Shown: positions 36,399-47,378, numbered from the stretch's first letter. The stretch: DNA of 64,000 nucleotides from Aliivibrio fischeri (GCA_038993745.2 CP160629.1:1426001-1490000); one strand, 5' to 3'. Numbers and translations: made by a program. Notes: a model not told the origin generated them from the letters alone.

Positions 36399-37046
36399 CT
36401 ATTTTACTAACCATGGAGTAACTTTTAATGCTTCACCTGGTAAAACAAATTTCACATCATCTTTATACTTTCTAAGATCTACTGTTACTTTTCCATTATT
36501 AAGTGGCAGTACATCCCCTGTTGAAACAGTAATACCACTAGTGACAGTGTCACTAAAAATGAAGGTGACGCCTTCAACATCAGGCATGAAATATTTGGCA
36601 AACATTCCGCCAATATCTGCAAGCATCGCATCCATTTGAACCGTTAAGTCTCTGAGTTCTTTAGCTGATACAGAATCACGGAAAGATTTATTTGCTAATA
36701 CCTCCATAGAGATATCACACTGTTTACCTTCCTCTGTTTGGATATAAACTAACGGATTAGCTGACTTTAAATTGTTATCGATTGGAAGAGGCAGTTCTTG
36801 GTTACTCGGAATCGTAAATTCCTCATAATGCTCTTCTTTTTCCATCCATGCCTTTATAATTTGACAAGCTTTACCTGTTTTAGCATCGTTAAAGAAAAGT
36901 GCCATGCGAACATCATCATGTCCTTCTTTCTGGTTCACTTTTAATTGATAGTAAAGCTTTGTATACGTAAAGCGGTACTGCTCAGCTTTCACAGGTAGTG
37001 CCAAACACAATAGTGACAACGTCGTCGCACTAATCCATTTTTTCAT
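36399..37046 (-). CDS. DUF2987 family exported protein
   Basis: 215 residues with a signal peptide (cleavage after LPVKA, residue 21). Beta-rich with two or three cysteines (CQIIKAW, QCDIS). It matches the DUF2987 family of vibrios; function unknown. A perfect matS site lies in the gene. It begins one base after the glucosaminidase-like gene and is probably cotranscribed. Confidence 0.8.
   Translation of the reverse strand: MKKWISATTLSLLCLALPVKAEQYRFTYTKLYYQLKVNQKEGHDDVRMALFFNDAKTGKACQIIKAWMEKEEHYEEFTIPSNQELPLPIDNNLKSANPLVYIQTEEGKQCDISMEVLANKSFRDSVSAKELRDLTVQMDAMLADIGGMFAKYFMPDVEGVTFIFSDTVTSGITVSTGDVLPLNNGKVTVDLRKYKDDVKFVLPGEALKVTPWLVK
36541..36553. other. matS site, perfect match
   Basis: GTGACAGTGTCAC, 13 of 13 to the MatP consensus, inside the DUF2987 gene. 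Probable MatP binding site. Confidence 0.75.
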
Positions 37047-37047
37047 T

Positions 37048-37782
37048 TTATCTCCAGTATTGACTGTTGTGGCGGATCATCGCTTGAATTTCTTCAACAT
37101 ATGCCTCGCCACGCTCTGAGTAACGAATTAAACCATTCGCTAATACATTCGCTTCTTGCTCTGGTGTTAAGTTTTGTGGAGAAGCATGCAATTCCATACG
37201 GATTTTACGAAGATCAGCATACGCATTATTGCGGTTTACATTCATAAAATAAGCATGTACCGCTTCTTGAGATGAATTAAACTTAGCCACTTCATGTACC
37301 GCACCTTCATTACGCTTACTTGGTACCACACCACAACCTTTAGTGTAACACCACTGACCGAAGTAGTTATTAGCCTCACGAGCAAAACGAGATGTGCCCC
37401 ATGCAGATTCATTAGCTCCTTGGCTAAGAACTAAAGGCGCAGGAATGTAATCAACCTTAACAAGCATATTATTAAGCCACTCAGCCGTTACGCCTTTATC
37501 AGTTAGCTTTTCTTTGTATGCTTTTGATAACTCTGTAGCCTTTTCTAACTCTTTTGACGACAAAGCAGTATCGTTGTCGTTTTTGATCACTAAAGATTCA
37601 ATAAACGCACGCTCTTTTTTAACACGAGTATTTTCAGCAATAACCGCTGGATACATAAAGTTAAAAAAAGCGGCCTTTTTTTCTTTAACATCTTTAAATG
37701 CTTTAAAATCTGGCACTTCTTCTTTAGGTGTACATGCTGCCATCATTAATACAGTAGATAAAATTAAGATTTTTTTAATCAT
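37048..37782 (-). CDS. Bax-like glucosaminidase lipoprotein
   Basis: 244 residues from the ATG at 37782 (a GTG at 37794 overlaps the upstream stop). Lipobox AAC gives a lipoprotein (Cys17). The domain with LVLSQGANESAWGTSRFA, GQWC and a catalytic Glu in NESAWG matches the Bax/glucosaminidase family that cleaves peptidoglycan glycan strands. First of the three-gene set it closes with DUF2987; upstream gene is a membrane protein. Confidence 0.82.
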   Translation of the reverse strand: MIKKILILSTVLMMAACTPKEEVPDFKAFKDVKEKKAAFFNFMYPAVIAENTRVKKERAFIESLVIKNDNDTALSSKELEKATELSKAYKEKLTDKGVTAEWLNNMLVKVDYIPAPLVLSQGANESAWGTSRFAREANNYFGQWCYTKGCGVVPSKRNEGAVHEVAKFNSSQEAVHAYFMNVNRNNAYADLRKIRMELHASPQNLTPEQEANVLANGLIRYSERGEAYVEEIQAMIRHNSQYWR

Positions 37783-37790
37783 TATTAAAC

Positions 37791-38606
37791 TCACGCATTG
37801 AAAATATCATTTTGAACAGATTGATCAGGTTTATCCTCATCATCTCCACTCTTATCTTTAACCATTACTTTTAAAGTAATACCAAACATATTGCGATAAA
37901 TAATCCCTTTCACGTTGAAAATGAAAGGCATAACTACAATCAAACCAACACCATATAATGCAATACCGAACACCAATGCCAGCATAATAACAATATGAAT
38001 TAATAGCATAGACGCTAATTTTTTATTTGTTGCTCTAAATGAAAGTAGCAAAGCTTGTAGTGGTGATACTTTCTTTTCACAAACAAGCAAAATCGACATT
38101 CCAAAAGCCATAGATAGGTATAACGCAACCATAGGTAGATAAATATTTACCATGCCTTGCAGAACTTCAGACAAAATCGTAACTAACGCTACCATTCCTG
38201 CCGAAGCGATCCCTTTAAAAATATAGCTTGTTCGACATTTTAGACCTGCTGCATGGCTCATTCCCATTAAACTTGCCCCAGCTGTTAATGGAGAAACAAT
38301 AACTTGAGCACTCAAACCAGCAACAAATGCAGCATACGAAATCTTCGTCGTTAGCTCTGTTTCACCCAAAAATGCCTTAAACAAAACAGCAGGATCACCA
38401 AGTTGGATTTGAAGCGCTAAAAAGAATACCGCCATATATGAGAATGTTAGCAATAGTATTGCTGGAGAAAAGACGAAAAAATGTTTAACCGTATTTTTCC
38501 AAGCTTCTTGAAGAACACTCACAGGACTTAACTCAAATTGACCTGAAACTGCCTTTTCAATACTGCCACCTAAGATAAACGTTTTCTCTTTTGGTTGTTC
38601 ACTCAT
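37791..38606 (-). CDS. Multi-span membrane protein of unknown function
   Basis: 271 residues from the ATG at 38606 (MSEQPKEK), preceded by ACAGAAATG; the longer frame to 38621 has no better support. About six membrane segments and charged ends. No family recognised with confidence. It heads the minus-strand unit with the glucosaminidase and DUF2987 genes. Confidence 0.7.
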   Translation of the reverse strand: MSEQPKEKTFILGGSIEKAVSGQFELSPVSVLQEAWKNTVKHFFVFSPAILLLTFSYMAVFFLALQIQLGDPAVLFKAFLGETELTTKISYAAFVAGLSAQVIVSPLTAGASLMGMSHAAGLKCRTSYIFKGIASAGMVALVTILSEVLQGMVNIYLPMVALYLSMAFGMSILLVCEKKVSPLQALLLSFRATNKKLASMLLIHIVIMLALVFGIALYGVGLIVVMPFIFNVKGIIYRNMFGITLKVMVKDKSGDDEDKPDQSVQNDIFNA

Positions 38607-38919
38607 TTCTGTGTACCACAATAAAACATGGGGCGATTATACGTATTTCAAAGCTTGAGTGCAGTATTCATAAAAAAGAAATTATCTAAATACAAAGTTA
38701 TTTGTAACAAATGACACCAACTTACTGATTTTCGTCTATAATAAAGCTCAAAATAGATACACAAACAGATTGAAAATCAACGACTTTTAAAAAAGTTTGC
38801 CATATCAAATAAAAAAAACTTTTCATATTGTGAGATGGGGTCTATTATGCGCCCGAAATCCCCATTTATAATCAACACTTAAACGCGGTATCACTACCCA
38901 AGGCGGAGATAAAAAGACA
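38607..38919. other. Divergent promoter region of potA
   Basis: 313 bases without a gene. It has two TATAAT hexamers (38737 and 38867) without a good -35, and an inverted repeat ATGGGG / CCCCAT around 38835-38865. Promoters for the pot operon and the opposite membrane-protein gene must lie here. Confidence 0.5.
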
Positions 38920-40038
38920 TTGAACGTTACACAACAATCCGAAAAAGAAGCAGTTATTAAATTAACTGGTATTTCTAAAAGCTTTGATGGCAAAGAAGTG
39001 ATTTCTAATTTTGACTTAGATGTAAATCACGGTGAATTTTTAACAATTCTTGGTCCTTCAGGTTGTGGTAAAACCACAGTGTTACGCATGATCGCAGGTT
39101 TCGAAACCGCTGATGCAGGAACAATTTTATTGGATTCGACAGATGTAACGTCAGTGCCCGCAGAACAGAGGCATGTGAATACCGTATTCCAAAGCTACGC
39201 CCTATTCCCGCACATGACGGTGTTTGAGAACGTTGCGTTTGGTTTACGTATGCAAAAAGTTGCAGAATCAGAAATTGAGCCTCGTGTAACAGAAGCTCTG
39301 CAAATGGTTCGTTTAGCTCAAATGGCAAACCGTAAGCCTCATCAGTTATCTGGTGGTCAACAACAACGTATCGCAATTGCTCGTGCAGTTGTAAACAAGC
39401 CTAAGGTTCTTCTTCTTGATGAATCTTTATCTGCGCTTGATTACAAACTACGTAAGCAAATGCAAATTGAACTTAAACAATTACAACGTCAGTTAGGTAT
39501 TACTTTTATTTTCGTAACTCACGACCAGGAAGAAGCTCTTTCAATGTCTGACCGTATTATCGTAATGCGTGATGGTGTTATTGAACAAGACGGTACTCCT
39601 CGTGAAATTTACGAAGAACCAAAGAACTTATTTGTTGCTCGCTTCATCGGTGAAATCAACGTATTTGCTGCTACAGTGCAAGAACGTCTTGATGAAAAAC
39701 GTATTAAAGCAGAAATCGAAGATACTTCAGCTATCGTATATTGCGACCTTGATGTTGCTCCTGGCGATAAAGTGAAAGTATTACTTCGTCCTGAAGATTT
39801 ACGCCTAGAAGAAATCAAAGAGTCTGATAATAAAGGCATCACTGGCTATGTACGTGAACGTACGTACAAAGGTATGACTTTAGACTCTGTACTTGAGTTA
39901 GATTCAGGTATGCGTGTAATGATCAGTGAGTTCTTTAATGAAGATGATCCAGATGTTGATCACTCTTTAGGTCAAAAAGTAGCAATTACTTGGGTTGAAA
40001 GCTGGGAAGTGGTGTTAGCAGATGAACAAGAAGTTTAA
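38920..40038 (+). CDS. potA: Spermidine ABC transporter ATPase PotA
   Basis: 372 residues. Walker [10 protein letters not shown], signature LSGGQQQR, Walker [13 protein letters not shown], and a C-terminal TOBE domain. The start is the unusual TTG at 38920 preceded by GGCGGAG; no ATG nearby fits the family. PotA energises polyamine import through PotB and PotC. It overlaps potB by 17 bases. Confidence 0.95.
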   Translation: MNVTQQSEKEAVIKLTGISKSFDGKEVISNFDLDVNHGEFLTILGPSGCGKTTVLRMIAGFETADAGTILLDSTDVTSVPAEQRHVNTVFQSYALFPHMTVFENVAFGLRMQKVAESEIEPRVTEALQMVRLAQMANRKPHQLSGGQQQRIAIARAVVNKPKVLLLDESLSALDYKLRKQMQIELKQLQRQLGITFIFVTHDQEEALSMSDRIIVMRDGVIEQDGTPREIYEEPKNLFVARFIGEINVFAATVQERLDEKRIKAEIEDTSAIVYCDLDVAPGDKVKVLLRPEDLRLEEIKESDNKGITGYVRERTYKGMTLDSVLELDSGMRVMISEFFNEDDPDVDHSLGQKVAITWVESWEVVLADEQEV

Positions 40039-40879
40039 TCTCCAAAATATCATCATCACAATTATTGTTAGTTGGTTACTGCTGTTCGTTTTCATTCCAA
40101 ATGTAATGATCATCGGTACTAGCTTCTTAACTCGTGATGAAGCAAATTTAATCGAAATGACGTTTACGATGGATAACTATCTACGTCTTTTTGATCCACT
40201 ATATGCAAAAGTGCTGTGGCATTCATTTTATATGGCCATTGTTGCAACGTTAATCTGTTTGGTTGTGGGTTACCCATTTGCCTACATCGTTGCAAAAATG
40301 CCTGAAAGATGGCGCCCATTTATGCTGTTTTTAATTATTGTTCCTTTTTGGACTAACTCATTAATCCGTACTTATGGGTTAAAAATTGTGTTAGGTACTC
40401 AAGGTATTTTAAATAAAAGCCTAATTGCAATGGATATCATCGATAAACCATTACGCATTATGTACACAGAAACAGCAGTAATGATTGGTTTAGTTTACAT
40501 TCTATTACCTTTCATGATTTTGCCACTGTATTCAGCAATTGAAAAACTTGACGGTACTTACTTAGAAGCGGCTCGTGATCTAGGTGCAAACAAACTTCAA
40601 ACTTTATGGAAGATTGTATTGCCACTAACAATGCCAGGTATTATTGGCGGTTGTTTATTAGTGTTACTTCCAGCTCTTGGAATGTTCTATATTTCTGATC
40701 TATTAGGTGGTGCTAAAAACCTACTAATTGGTAACGTAATTAAGAGCCAAGTATTGAACGCACGTGATTGGCCATTTGGTGCAGCGACCAGTATCGCCCT
40801 CACCTTGGCGATGGCATTAATGCTTTATGCTTACTACCGTGCAGGCAAGTTATTAAACAAAAAGGCGGATCTAGACTAA
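40022..40879 (+). CDS. potB: Spermidine transporter permease PotB
   Basis: 285 residues, six membrane segments, and the EAA loop [20 protein letters not shown] that docks PotA. Overlaps potA and shares TAATG with potC. Confidence 0.95.
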   Translation: MNKKFNLQNIIITIIVSWLLLFVFIPNVMIIGTSFLTRDEANLIEMTFTMDNYLRLFDPLYAKVLWHSFYMAIVATLICLVVGYPFAYIVAKMPERWRPFMLFLIIVPFWTNSLIRTYGLKIVLGTQGILNKSLIAMDIIDKPLRIMYTETAVMIGLVYILLPFMILPLYSAIEKLDGTYLEAARDLGANKLQTLWKIVLPLTMPGIIGGCLLVLLPALGMFYISDLLGGAKNLLIGNVIKSQVLNARDWPFGAATSIALTLAMALMLYAYYRAGKLLNKKADLD

Positions 40880-41649
40880 TGGGACGCACAATTAGATTTA
40901 GTTTTATGAGTTTGGTATATCTTTTCTTATACCTACCAATCATCGTTCTGATTGCGAACTCATTCAACGCAAGTAAATTTGGTATGAAATGGGGCGGCTT
41001 CACTACAAAATGGTATGAAGCGCTAGTAAACAATGACAGCTTAATGCAAGCAGCTTGGCACTCTATTACTATCGCAGTAATTTCAGGTACCGCTGCAACC
41101 ATTATTGGTAGTTTAACTGCAGTTGCCCTTTTCCGTTATCAGTTTAAAGGCAAAAAGTTTGTTAATGGTCTACTGTTTGTTGTGATGATGTCTCCTGATA
41201 TCGTGATGGCAATTTCATTACTGGCTATTTTCCTTGTAATCGGTTTTGAACTTGGCTTTTTAACACTATTAATTGCTCACATCACTTTCTGTTTACCATT
41301 CGTGGTAGTAACAGTTTATAGCCGCTTAAAAGGCTTTGATGTAAAAATGTTAGAAGCTGCACGTGATTTAGGTGCAAGTGAATGGGTAATTCTTAAACAA
41401 ATTATCCTTCCTCTAGCAAAACCAGCTGTCGCTGCTGGCTGGTTATTAAGTTTTACCCTTTCATTGGATGATGTAATCATCAGTTCATTTGTAACGGGTC
41501 CAACTTACGAAATTTTACCATTGAAGATTTACTCAATGGTTAAAGTAGGTATTTCACCTGAAGTGAATGCCTTAGCAACAGTAATGTTGTTTGTTTCTCT
41601 GATTTTAGTTGTACTTTCACAACTATTAGCAAGAGAAAAAATTAAGTAA
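40879..41649 (+). CDS. potC: Spermidine transporter permease PotC
   Basis: 256 residues from the ATG in TAATG at 40877-40881; an out-of-frame upstream extension is rejected. Six membrane segments and the EAA loop [20 protein letters not shown]. Pairs with PotB in the inner membrane. Confidence 0.95.
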   Translation: MGRTIRFSFMSLVYLFLYLPIIVLIANSFNASKFGMKWGGFTTKWYEALVNNDSLMQAAWHSITIAVISGTAATIIGSLTAVALFRYQFKGKKFVNGLLFVVMMSPDIVMAISLLAIFLVIGFELGFLTLLIAHITFCLPFVVVTVYSRLKGFDVKMLEAARDLGASEWVILKQIILPLAKPAVAAGWLLSFTLSLDDVIISSFVTGPTYEILPLKIYSMVKVGISPEVNALATVMLFVSLILVVLSQLLAREKIK

Positions 41650-41773
41650 TAGTTCTATTGTTTTAAATTAATTGTTTCATGCAAACCATCGTTTCATGTA
41701 AACAATAAATCTGGAAGACATGCCTTTTGTTCGACATGTCTTCTTTTTTATCACTCTAATGGAGAGTCAATCA

Positions 41774-42808
41774 ATGAACAAAATGGCTGCGTTTTTTACT
41801 GGAACCGCCTGCGCTTTAGCACTAACAATGAATGTTGCAAACGCAAAAGAAAATGATGAATTGGTATTCATGAACTGGGGACCATACATCAACAGTGATA
41901 TTTTAGAAGAATTTACTAAAGAAACTGGCATTAAAGTTATCTACTCTACTTATGAGTCAAATGAAACTTTATACGCTAAAATGAAGGCTCACAATAAAGG
42001 TTATGACCTAGTTGTTCCTTCAACTTATTTCGTTGCAAAAATGCGTGACGAAAAAATGCTTCAACCAATTGATAAATCAAAACTATCAAACTTCACTCAA
42101 TTGGATACGAACTACTTAGACAAGCCATTTGATCCTAAGAATGAATACTCTATTCCACACGTAGTGGCGATCACAGGTCTTGCTGTAAACACAGAAATGT
42201 ACAACCCAGATGACTTCAATAGCTGGGGCGACCTTTGGAACCCAGAGTTTGAAGGTCAATTAATGTTAATGGATGATACTCGTGAAGTATTCCACATTGC
42301 ATTACGTAAATTAGGTTACTCAGGTAACTCAACAAACCCGAAAGAAATTGACGAAGCGTATGCTGAGCTACAAAAACTAATGCCAAACGTATTAGTATTT
42401 AACTCAGACAACCCAGGTGCACCATACATGGCTGGCGAAGTTGGTCTTGGTATGCTTTGGAATGGTTCTGCAGCAGCCGCTCAAGCTGAAGGTTTACCTA
42501 TTAAACTTATCTTCCCTAAAGAAGGTGGTATCGGTTGGGTTGATAACTTTGCAATCCCTTCAGGCGCAAACAATGTAGAAGCAGCTCATAAGATGATCGA
42601 CTTTTTACTTCGTCCAGAAATCGCAGCACGCATTTCAGCTGATACTGGCTACCTAACAGCAGTTAAAGCATCAAACGACAAGTTTAAAGACGTTGCACCT
42701 CTGTTCCCATCACAAGAAGATTTAGACCGCGTTGAGTGGCAATCTGCAGTTGGTGACATGACAGTTAAATACGAAGAGTACTTCTTAAAACTGAAAGCCG
42801 GACAGTAA
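41774..42808 (+). CDS. potD2: Polyamine-binding protein, first PotD copy
   Basis: 344 residues from the ATG at 41774 (AATGGAGAG ribosome binding site), which gives a clean signal peptide cut after NVANA. Periplasmic binding protein of the PotD/PotF family, with VPSTYF and LVFNSDNPGAPY substrate-site segments. In V. cholerae the equivalent order potABCD2D1 serves norspermidine and spermidine. It is clearly a paralogue of the next gene. Confidence 0.9.
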   Translation: MNKMAAFFTGTACALALTMNVANAKENDELVFMNWGPYINSDILEEFTKETGIKVIYSTYESNETLYAKMKAHNKGYDLVVPSTYFVAKMRDEKMLQPIDKSKLSNFTQLDTNYLDKPFDPKNEYSIPHVVAITGLAVNTEMYNPDDFNSWGDLWNPEFEGQLMLMDDTREVFHIALRKLGYSGNSTNPKEIDEAYAELQKLMPNVLVFNSDNPGAPYMAGEVGLGMLWNGSAAAAQAEGLPIKLIFPKEGGIGWVDNFAIPSGANNVEAAHKMIDFLLRPEIAARISADTGYLTAVKASNDKFKDVAPLFPSQEDLDRVEWQSAVGDMTVKYEEYFLKLKAGQ

Positions 42809-42831
42809 CCTAACCCTTACTGAACCTTACT

Positions 42832-42860
42832 AATGGCAGCGTATATCGCTGCCATTTTTG
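42832..42860 (+). terminator. Terminator between the two potD genes
   Basis: Stem AATGGCAGCG / CGCTGCCATT followed by TTTG. It may reduce read-through to the second potD. Confidence 0.75.
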
Positions 42861-43009
42861 ATCTCCCTCGCACAAATTTCTTTACAAACTAATTTATATT
42901 ACCTTGATTTAAGCCAAGTTATTGATTTGCAATGACATGCAGTCTCCTGCAAAAATTGCTATAATGCGCGCTCAATTATGGATACTCCCCTCATATATAG
43001 GAGAAGGAA

Positions 43010-44053
43010 ATGAAAAAGTGGACAACTCTCGTCTCTACAGGACTGTGCGCTGCAGCCTTAATCGCTGGTAATGCACAAGCTGCAGATAAAGAGCTCTATT
43101 TTTATAACTGGTCAGAATACATTCCAAATGAAGTTCTTGAAGACTTCACTAAAGAAACTGGTATCAAAGTTTACTATTCGACGTATGAGTCGAATGAAAG
43201 CATGTACGCTAAATTAAAAACTCAAGGTTCTGGATATGATCTAGTTGTTCCTTCAACTTACTTTGTGTCGAAAATGCGCAAAGAAGGTATGCTACAAAAG
43301 ATTGATAAATCTAAATTACCTCATTTCAAAGACTTAGATCCAAACTACCTAAATAAGCCTTTTGATCCAAATAACAACTACTCTATTCCTTACATTTGGG
43401 GCGCAACAGGTATCGGCGTAAATGCTGATATGATGAACCCGAATGAGCTTCATTCTTGGAACGATTTCTGGGATGAAAAATGGCAAGGTCAGTTAATGAT
43501 GATGGATGACTCACGTGAAGTGTTCCATATCGCATTAACTAAACTTGGTTACTCAGCAAATACAACAAATCCTGAAGAAATCAAAGCCGCTTACGAAGAA
43601 CTGAAAAAACTAATGCCTAACATTTTGGTGTTTAACTCAGACTTCCCTGCAAACCCATACTTAGCGGGTGAAACAAGTGTTGGTATGCTTTGGAACGGTT
43701 CTGCTTACATGGCTCGTGAAGAAGGTGCAAACATTCAAATCGTATGGCCAGAAAAAGGCGCTATCTTCTGGATGGATAGCCTAGCAATCCCTTCAGGTGC
43801 AAAAAACATTGATGCTGCACACGAAATGATGGATTTCTTACTACGTCCTGAAAACGCCGCTAAAATTGCATTAGAAATCGGCTACCCAACACCAGTTAAA
43901 TCAGCATACCCTCTTTTACCTAAAGAGTTTGCTAATGATCCAAACATCTTCCCTCCTCAATCTGTAATGGATTCAGGTGAATGGCAAGACGAAGTTGGTG
44001 AAGCAAGTACGCTTTATGACGAATACTTCCAAAAGCTAAAAGTTGATATGTAA
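43010..44053 (+). CDS. potD1: Polyamine-binding protein, second PotD copy
   Basis: 347 residues, signal peptide cut after NAQAA. Very similar to the previous gene along its length (for example TKETGIKVYYSTYESN). GGAGAAGG precedes the ATG. A TATAAT hexamer at 42960 and the upstream terminator suggest a promoter of its own. In V. cholerae PotD1 is the norspermidine/spermidine binder that also influences biofilm; that role here is inferred. Confidence 0.92.
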   Translation: MKKWTTLVSTGLCAAALIAGNAQAADKELYFYNWSEYIPNEVLEDFTKETGIKVYYSTYESNESMYAKLKTQGSGYDLVVPSTYFVSKMRKEGMLQKIDKSKLPHFKDLDPNYLNKPFDPNNNYSIPYIWGATGIGVNADMMNPNELHSWNDFWDEKWQGQLMMMDDSREVFHIALTKLGYSANTTNPEEIKAAYEELKKLMPNILVFNSDFPANPYLAGETSVGMLWNGSAYMAREEGANIQIVWPEKGAIFWMDSLAIPSGAKNIDAAHEMMDFLLRPENAAKIALEIGYPTPVKSAYPLLPKEFANDPNIFPPQSVMDSGEWQDEVGEASTLYDEYFQKLKVDM

Positions 44054-44086
44054 TACCCATCTATTACATCGTAATACAACACATTT

Positions 44087-44126
44087 AAAAGCCAATGAAT
44101 CTAATGATTTATTGGCTTTTTTATTT
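44087..44126 (+). terminator. Terminator of the pot operon
   Basis: Stem AAAAGCCAAT / ATTGGCTTTT followed by T residues. The cobB gene converges on it. Confidence 0.85.
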
Positions 44127-44135
44127 TATTAAAAG

Positions 44136-44849
44136 TTATATTTCTAATAGTTCCGAAACCAACTCAGGTACTAACTCACCCGCTTTACCATAACGTTTCT
44201 CTTCAAATTCATCATCTACAGCACTTGGCTCCAAGTTAATCTCAATAGTATGTGCGCCATGTAAACGAGCTTCATGCACAAAACCAGCAGCAGGATAAAC
44301 AGAACCTGACGTACCAATCGAAATAAATAAATCCGCCTGATTTAACGCTTCATGGATTCTGCCCATTTCTAATGGCATTTCACCAAACCATACGACATGA
44401 GGACGTAACTGAGCTGGTATTTGGCAACAATGACAAAAATCACCAGTATGAATATCATCAGTACACTCAAACACTTGATTCGATTCTTCACAACGAATCT
44501 TGTTTAACTCACCATGCATATGAATCACATTTGTGCTTCCACCGCGCTCATGTAGATTATCAATATTCTGAGTCACGATTGTCACCGTACCATCCAACTC
44601 TTTTTCAAGTTTAGCGAGTGCTTTATGGGCTGCGTTAGGTTGAATATTATCGCTTTTTAACAGAGCTCTACGTTTATTATAGAAATCCTGCACTAAATCC
44701 GGGTCATTCAAAAAACCTTCTGGAGTTGCAACATCTTCAATTCGATGGTTTTCCCATAACCCATCACTGGCACGAAAAGTTTGAATCCCCGACTCAGCCG
44801 ATATTCCAGCACCAGTTAAAATTACGATATTCTTATACGGAAATAACAT
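44136..44849 (-). CDS. cobB: NAD-dependent protein deacylase CobB
   Basis: 237 residues from the ATG at 44849, which has AAGGAT six bases before it; a TTG further out at 44867 is weaker. Sirtuin motifs: [21 protein letters not shown] and catalytic His112 in HMHGEL. Tyr57 and Arg60 in FYNKRR mark the desuccinylase subclass. It removes acetyl and succinyl groups from lysines. Divergent from a LysR regulator. Confidence 0.94.
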   Translation of the reverse strand: MLFPYKNIVILTGAGISAESGIQTFRASDGLWENHRIEDVATPEGFLNDPDLVQDFYNKRRALLKSDNIQPNAAHKALAKLEKELDGTVTIVTQNIDNLHERGGSTNVIHMHGELNKIRCEESNQVFECTDDIHTGDFCHCCQIPAQLRPHVVWFGEMPLEMGRIHEALNQADLFISIGTSGSVYPAAGFVHEARLHGAHTIEINLEPSAVDDEFEEKRYGKAGELVPELVSELLEI

Positions 44850-45007
44850 GACATCATCCTTAATCAATTTTGATTCTTACTGAAACTCTACCATGAATAA
44901 CATTACAGTTTCTATGGATACTAAAAACAAACACCTAAGCTACTTTATTCAGCACAGTCCCTCCATTACAATGGAGTCAACCATACTAATAATGAATAGA
45001 GATATAC

Positions 45008-45919
45008 ATGTTAAAGCAAGCCAAACAAATGATTGTGTTCAACGCCTTAACTCAACAACAAAGCTTTACCAAAGCCGCACAGCTTCTTGATATATCTCGA
45101 ACTCAAGTAAGCCAACAAATTCAATTATTAGAAGAACGTTTAGGTGTCCAATTGGTTCAACGTACAACACGTTCATTTTCTCTAACTGAAGCAGGACAAA
45201 CCTTCGCAGTTCATTGCGCTAATATCGCCGATGAAATTAACGAAGCTGAAAATGAATTGCTGACCAATATTGATAACCTGCAAGGTAAATTACGTGTTGG
45301 TATCGCGCAATCATTTGCTACTAACCACATTCTTCCTTACCTGTCAGAACTGCACCATGCTTATCCACAACTAAATATAGAGATCACTTTGTTCGATCAT
45401 AAGATCGATGTGATTGCAGAGCAATTAGACTTATGGATAGGTGTCATGGATTCCCCACCAGAAGGATTTGTTGCACGTCACCTAATTGATTGCCACTTTG
45501 TATTAGTTGCAAGTCCGCTATACCTGGCAAAACAAGGGATCCCTTACCATCCTTATGACTTAAAAAAGCATAATTGCTTAACCTATATTAGTAGAGAGCG
45601 TAAAGATGACGTCTGGGGCTTCCATAAAGAGGATGAAAATCTTCAGATAAAAGTGTCTGGTAACTACCGTATTGACTCAGCTGATGCCATTCGTAATGCC
45701 ACCATAGCAGGTAATGGTATTGGTTATATTGCCACTTATCTTCTTTCTGATGAATTGCAAACAGGTAAACTTGTTCAACTCTTGCCTGATTGGGAATTAA
45801 ACCAATCAATGCCCCTGTATGCCGTTTATCCAAGACGAAAATTCTTGCCTAAGAAAGTCCATGTTTTCATGGAATTTGTTCGTCAGCATATTAATGAAAC
45901 ACAAATTGGCAAAATTTAA
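45008..45919 (+). CDS. LysR-family transcription regulator
   Basis: 303 residues. N-terminal winged HTH (SFTKAAQLLDISRTQVSQQI, about 18-37) and a C-terminal effector domain. Typical LysR length. Its target is unknown; cobB is the divergent neighbour, but the pairing may be chance. Confidence 0.88.
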   Translation: MLKQAKQMIVFNALTQQQSFTKAAQLLDISRTQVSQQIQLLEERLGVQLVQRTTRSFSLTEAGQTFAVHCANIADEINEAENELLTNIDNLQGKLRVGIAQSFATNHILPYLSELHHAYPQLNIEITLFDHKIDVIAEQLDLWIGVMDSPPEGFVARHLIDCHFVLVASPLYLAKQGIPYHPYDLKKHNCLTYISRERKDDVWGFHKEDENLQIKVSGNYRIDSADAIRNATIAGNGIGYIATYLLSDELQTGKLVQLLPDWELNQSMPLYAVYPRRKFLPKKVHVFMEFVRQHINETQIGKI

Positions 45920-45998
45920 TCATTTTACTGATGGGATTATTAATCAAAAATCCACCACAATTGTTTCATATAATAAAAACTGACTTCTAAATATGTGA

Positions 45999-46025
45999 TA
46001 AAAGCCTCAATTAAGAGGTTTTTGT
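45999..46025 (+). terminator. Terminator after the LysR gene
   Basis: Stem AAAAGCCTC / GAGGTTTTT, 80 bases after the stop. Confidence 0.7.
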
Positions 46026-46081
46026 CTACTAATCCAACAAATAAGTCTTTTTTTGTTATCACGATGTTTTTAGCTTAACAA

Positions 46082-46097
46082 TTTGATCCTTGTCACA
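46082..46097. promoter_or_regulatory. Possible CRP site upstream of nupC
   Basis: TTTGATCCTTGTCACA fits TGTGAN6TCACA at 9 of 10 positions, within a longer T-rich palindrome end. CRP control of nupC is known in E. coli; here it is inferred. Confidence 0.5.
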
Positions 46098-46158
46098 TTT
46101 TTATTTTTGAATAGAATACCTCCGCAATCATTACACTAGATACTTTTGGAGTTTGACC

Positions 46159-47378
46159 GTGAACTTTTTGGTCAGTATTTTAGGCATTGTTTGCCTATTC
46201 GCGATTGCAATTCTTTTCTCAGAAAACCGTCAAGCCATAAAATGGAGAACAGTATTAGGTGCTTTCCTAATTCAACTGTTATTTGCCGGTTTTATCTTAT
46301 ACGTTCCTATTGGTCGAACTATTCTAAATAGTATTTCTATGGCAGTATCAAGCATTATTGATTACGGTCGTGTAGGTACAGAATTCCTTTTTGTGATCTT
46401 GCCCAGTACAAACTGGGCTTCATTTTTGCCGTCAACGTTTTACCTACGATTGTATTCTTCTCTGCTCTTATCTCAGTACTCTATTACCTAGGTGTTATGG
46501 GTTGGGTTATTCGCACCATTGGTGGCGGATTACAACGCTTCTTAGGTACAACTCGTACAGAATCTATGTCTGCAACCGCAAATATTTTTGTTGGTTCTGT
46601 TGAAGCACCACTGGTTGTTCGCCCTTTCCTTGCAAAAATGTCACGCTCTGAACTGTTTGCTGTTATGGTTGGTGGTCTTGCCTCTGTAGCTGGCGGAACA
46701 ATGGTTGGTTACGCAGGATTAGGTGTTGAACTTAGATACTTAATTGCCGCAAGTTTCATGTCAGCACCTGCTGGCCTAATGATGGCAAAACTTTTGGTTC
46801 CTCAAACAGAAGAAATCAATGAAGCAGAACAATACTCAGAAGATGAAGTTGATGATGCTCCAGTAAACATTATTGATGCCGCTTCACAAGGTGCATTAAA
46901 TGGCTTACAAATTGTATTTGCTGTTGGTGCGAGCTTATTAGCTATTATTAGCTTAATTGCACTACTAAATGGTGGTTTACATAAATTAGGATTATTTGTT
47001 GGCTTAGACAATTTAAGCTTAGAGTTAATCTTTGGTTACCTATTTGCACCTGTAGCATGGTTAATCGGTGTTCCATGGTCAGAGGCAACAATTGCAGCAA
47101 GTCTAATCGGTAAAAAAATTGCGATTAATGAATTTGTAGCTTTTGCTGATCTAATAGCAGTAAAAGATCAATTAAGTGAACATTCTCAAGCTATCGTTAC
47201 CTTTGCCTTATGTGGCTTTGCTAACTTAACCTCTATTGCAATGTTAATGGGTGGTTTAGGAGGTGTAGTACCAAGCCGTCGCCCTGATATCGCACGTTTA
47301 GGTATGAAAGCAATCTTTGCAGCAACATTAGCAAACTTAATGAGTGCAACCGTTGCAGGCATCTTCCTGTCTTTCTAA
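46159..47378 (+). pseudogene. nupC: NupC nucleoside transporter, frameshifted
   Basis: A concentrative nucleoside transporter of about 406 residues split over two frames. It starts at GTG 46159 (GGAG upstream; a TTG at 46153 is possible). The first frame runs to 46491, the second from 46497, though in the correct frame reading continues as [19 protein letters not shown]. One base seems missing after CTTTTTG near 46392-46396. The second part keeps [12 protein letters not shown] and other NupC motifs. The 5' half would give a short non-functional product if the change is real. Confidence 0.88.
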
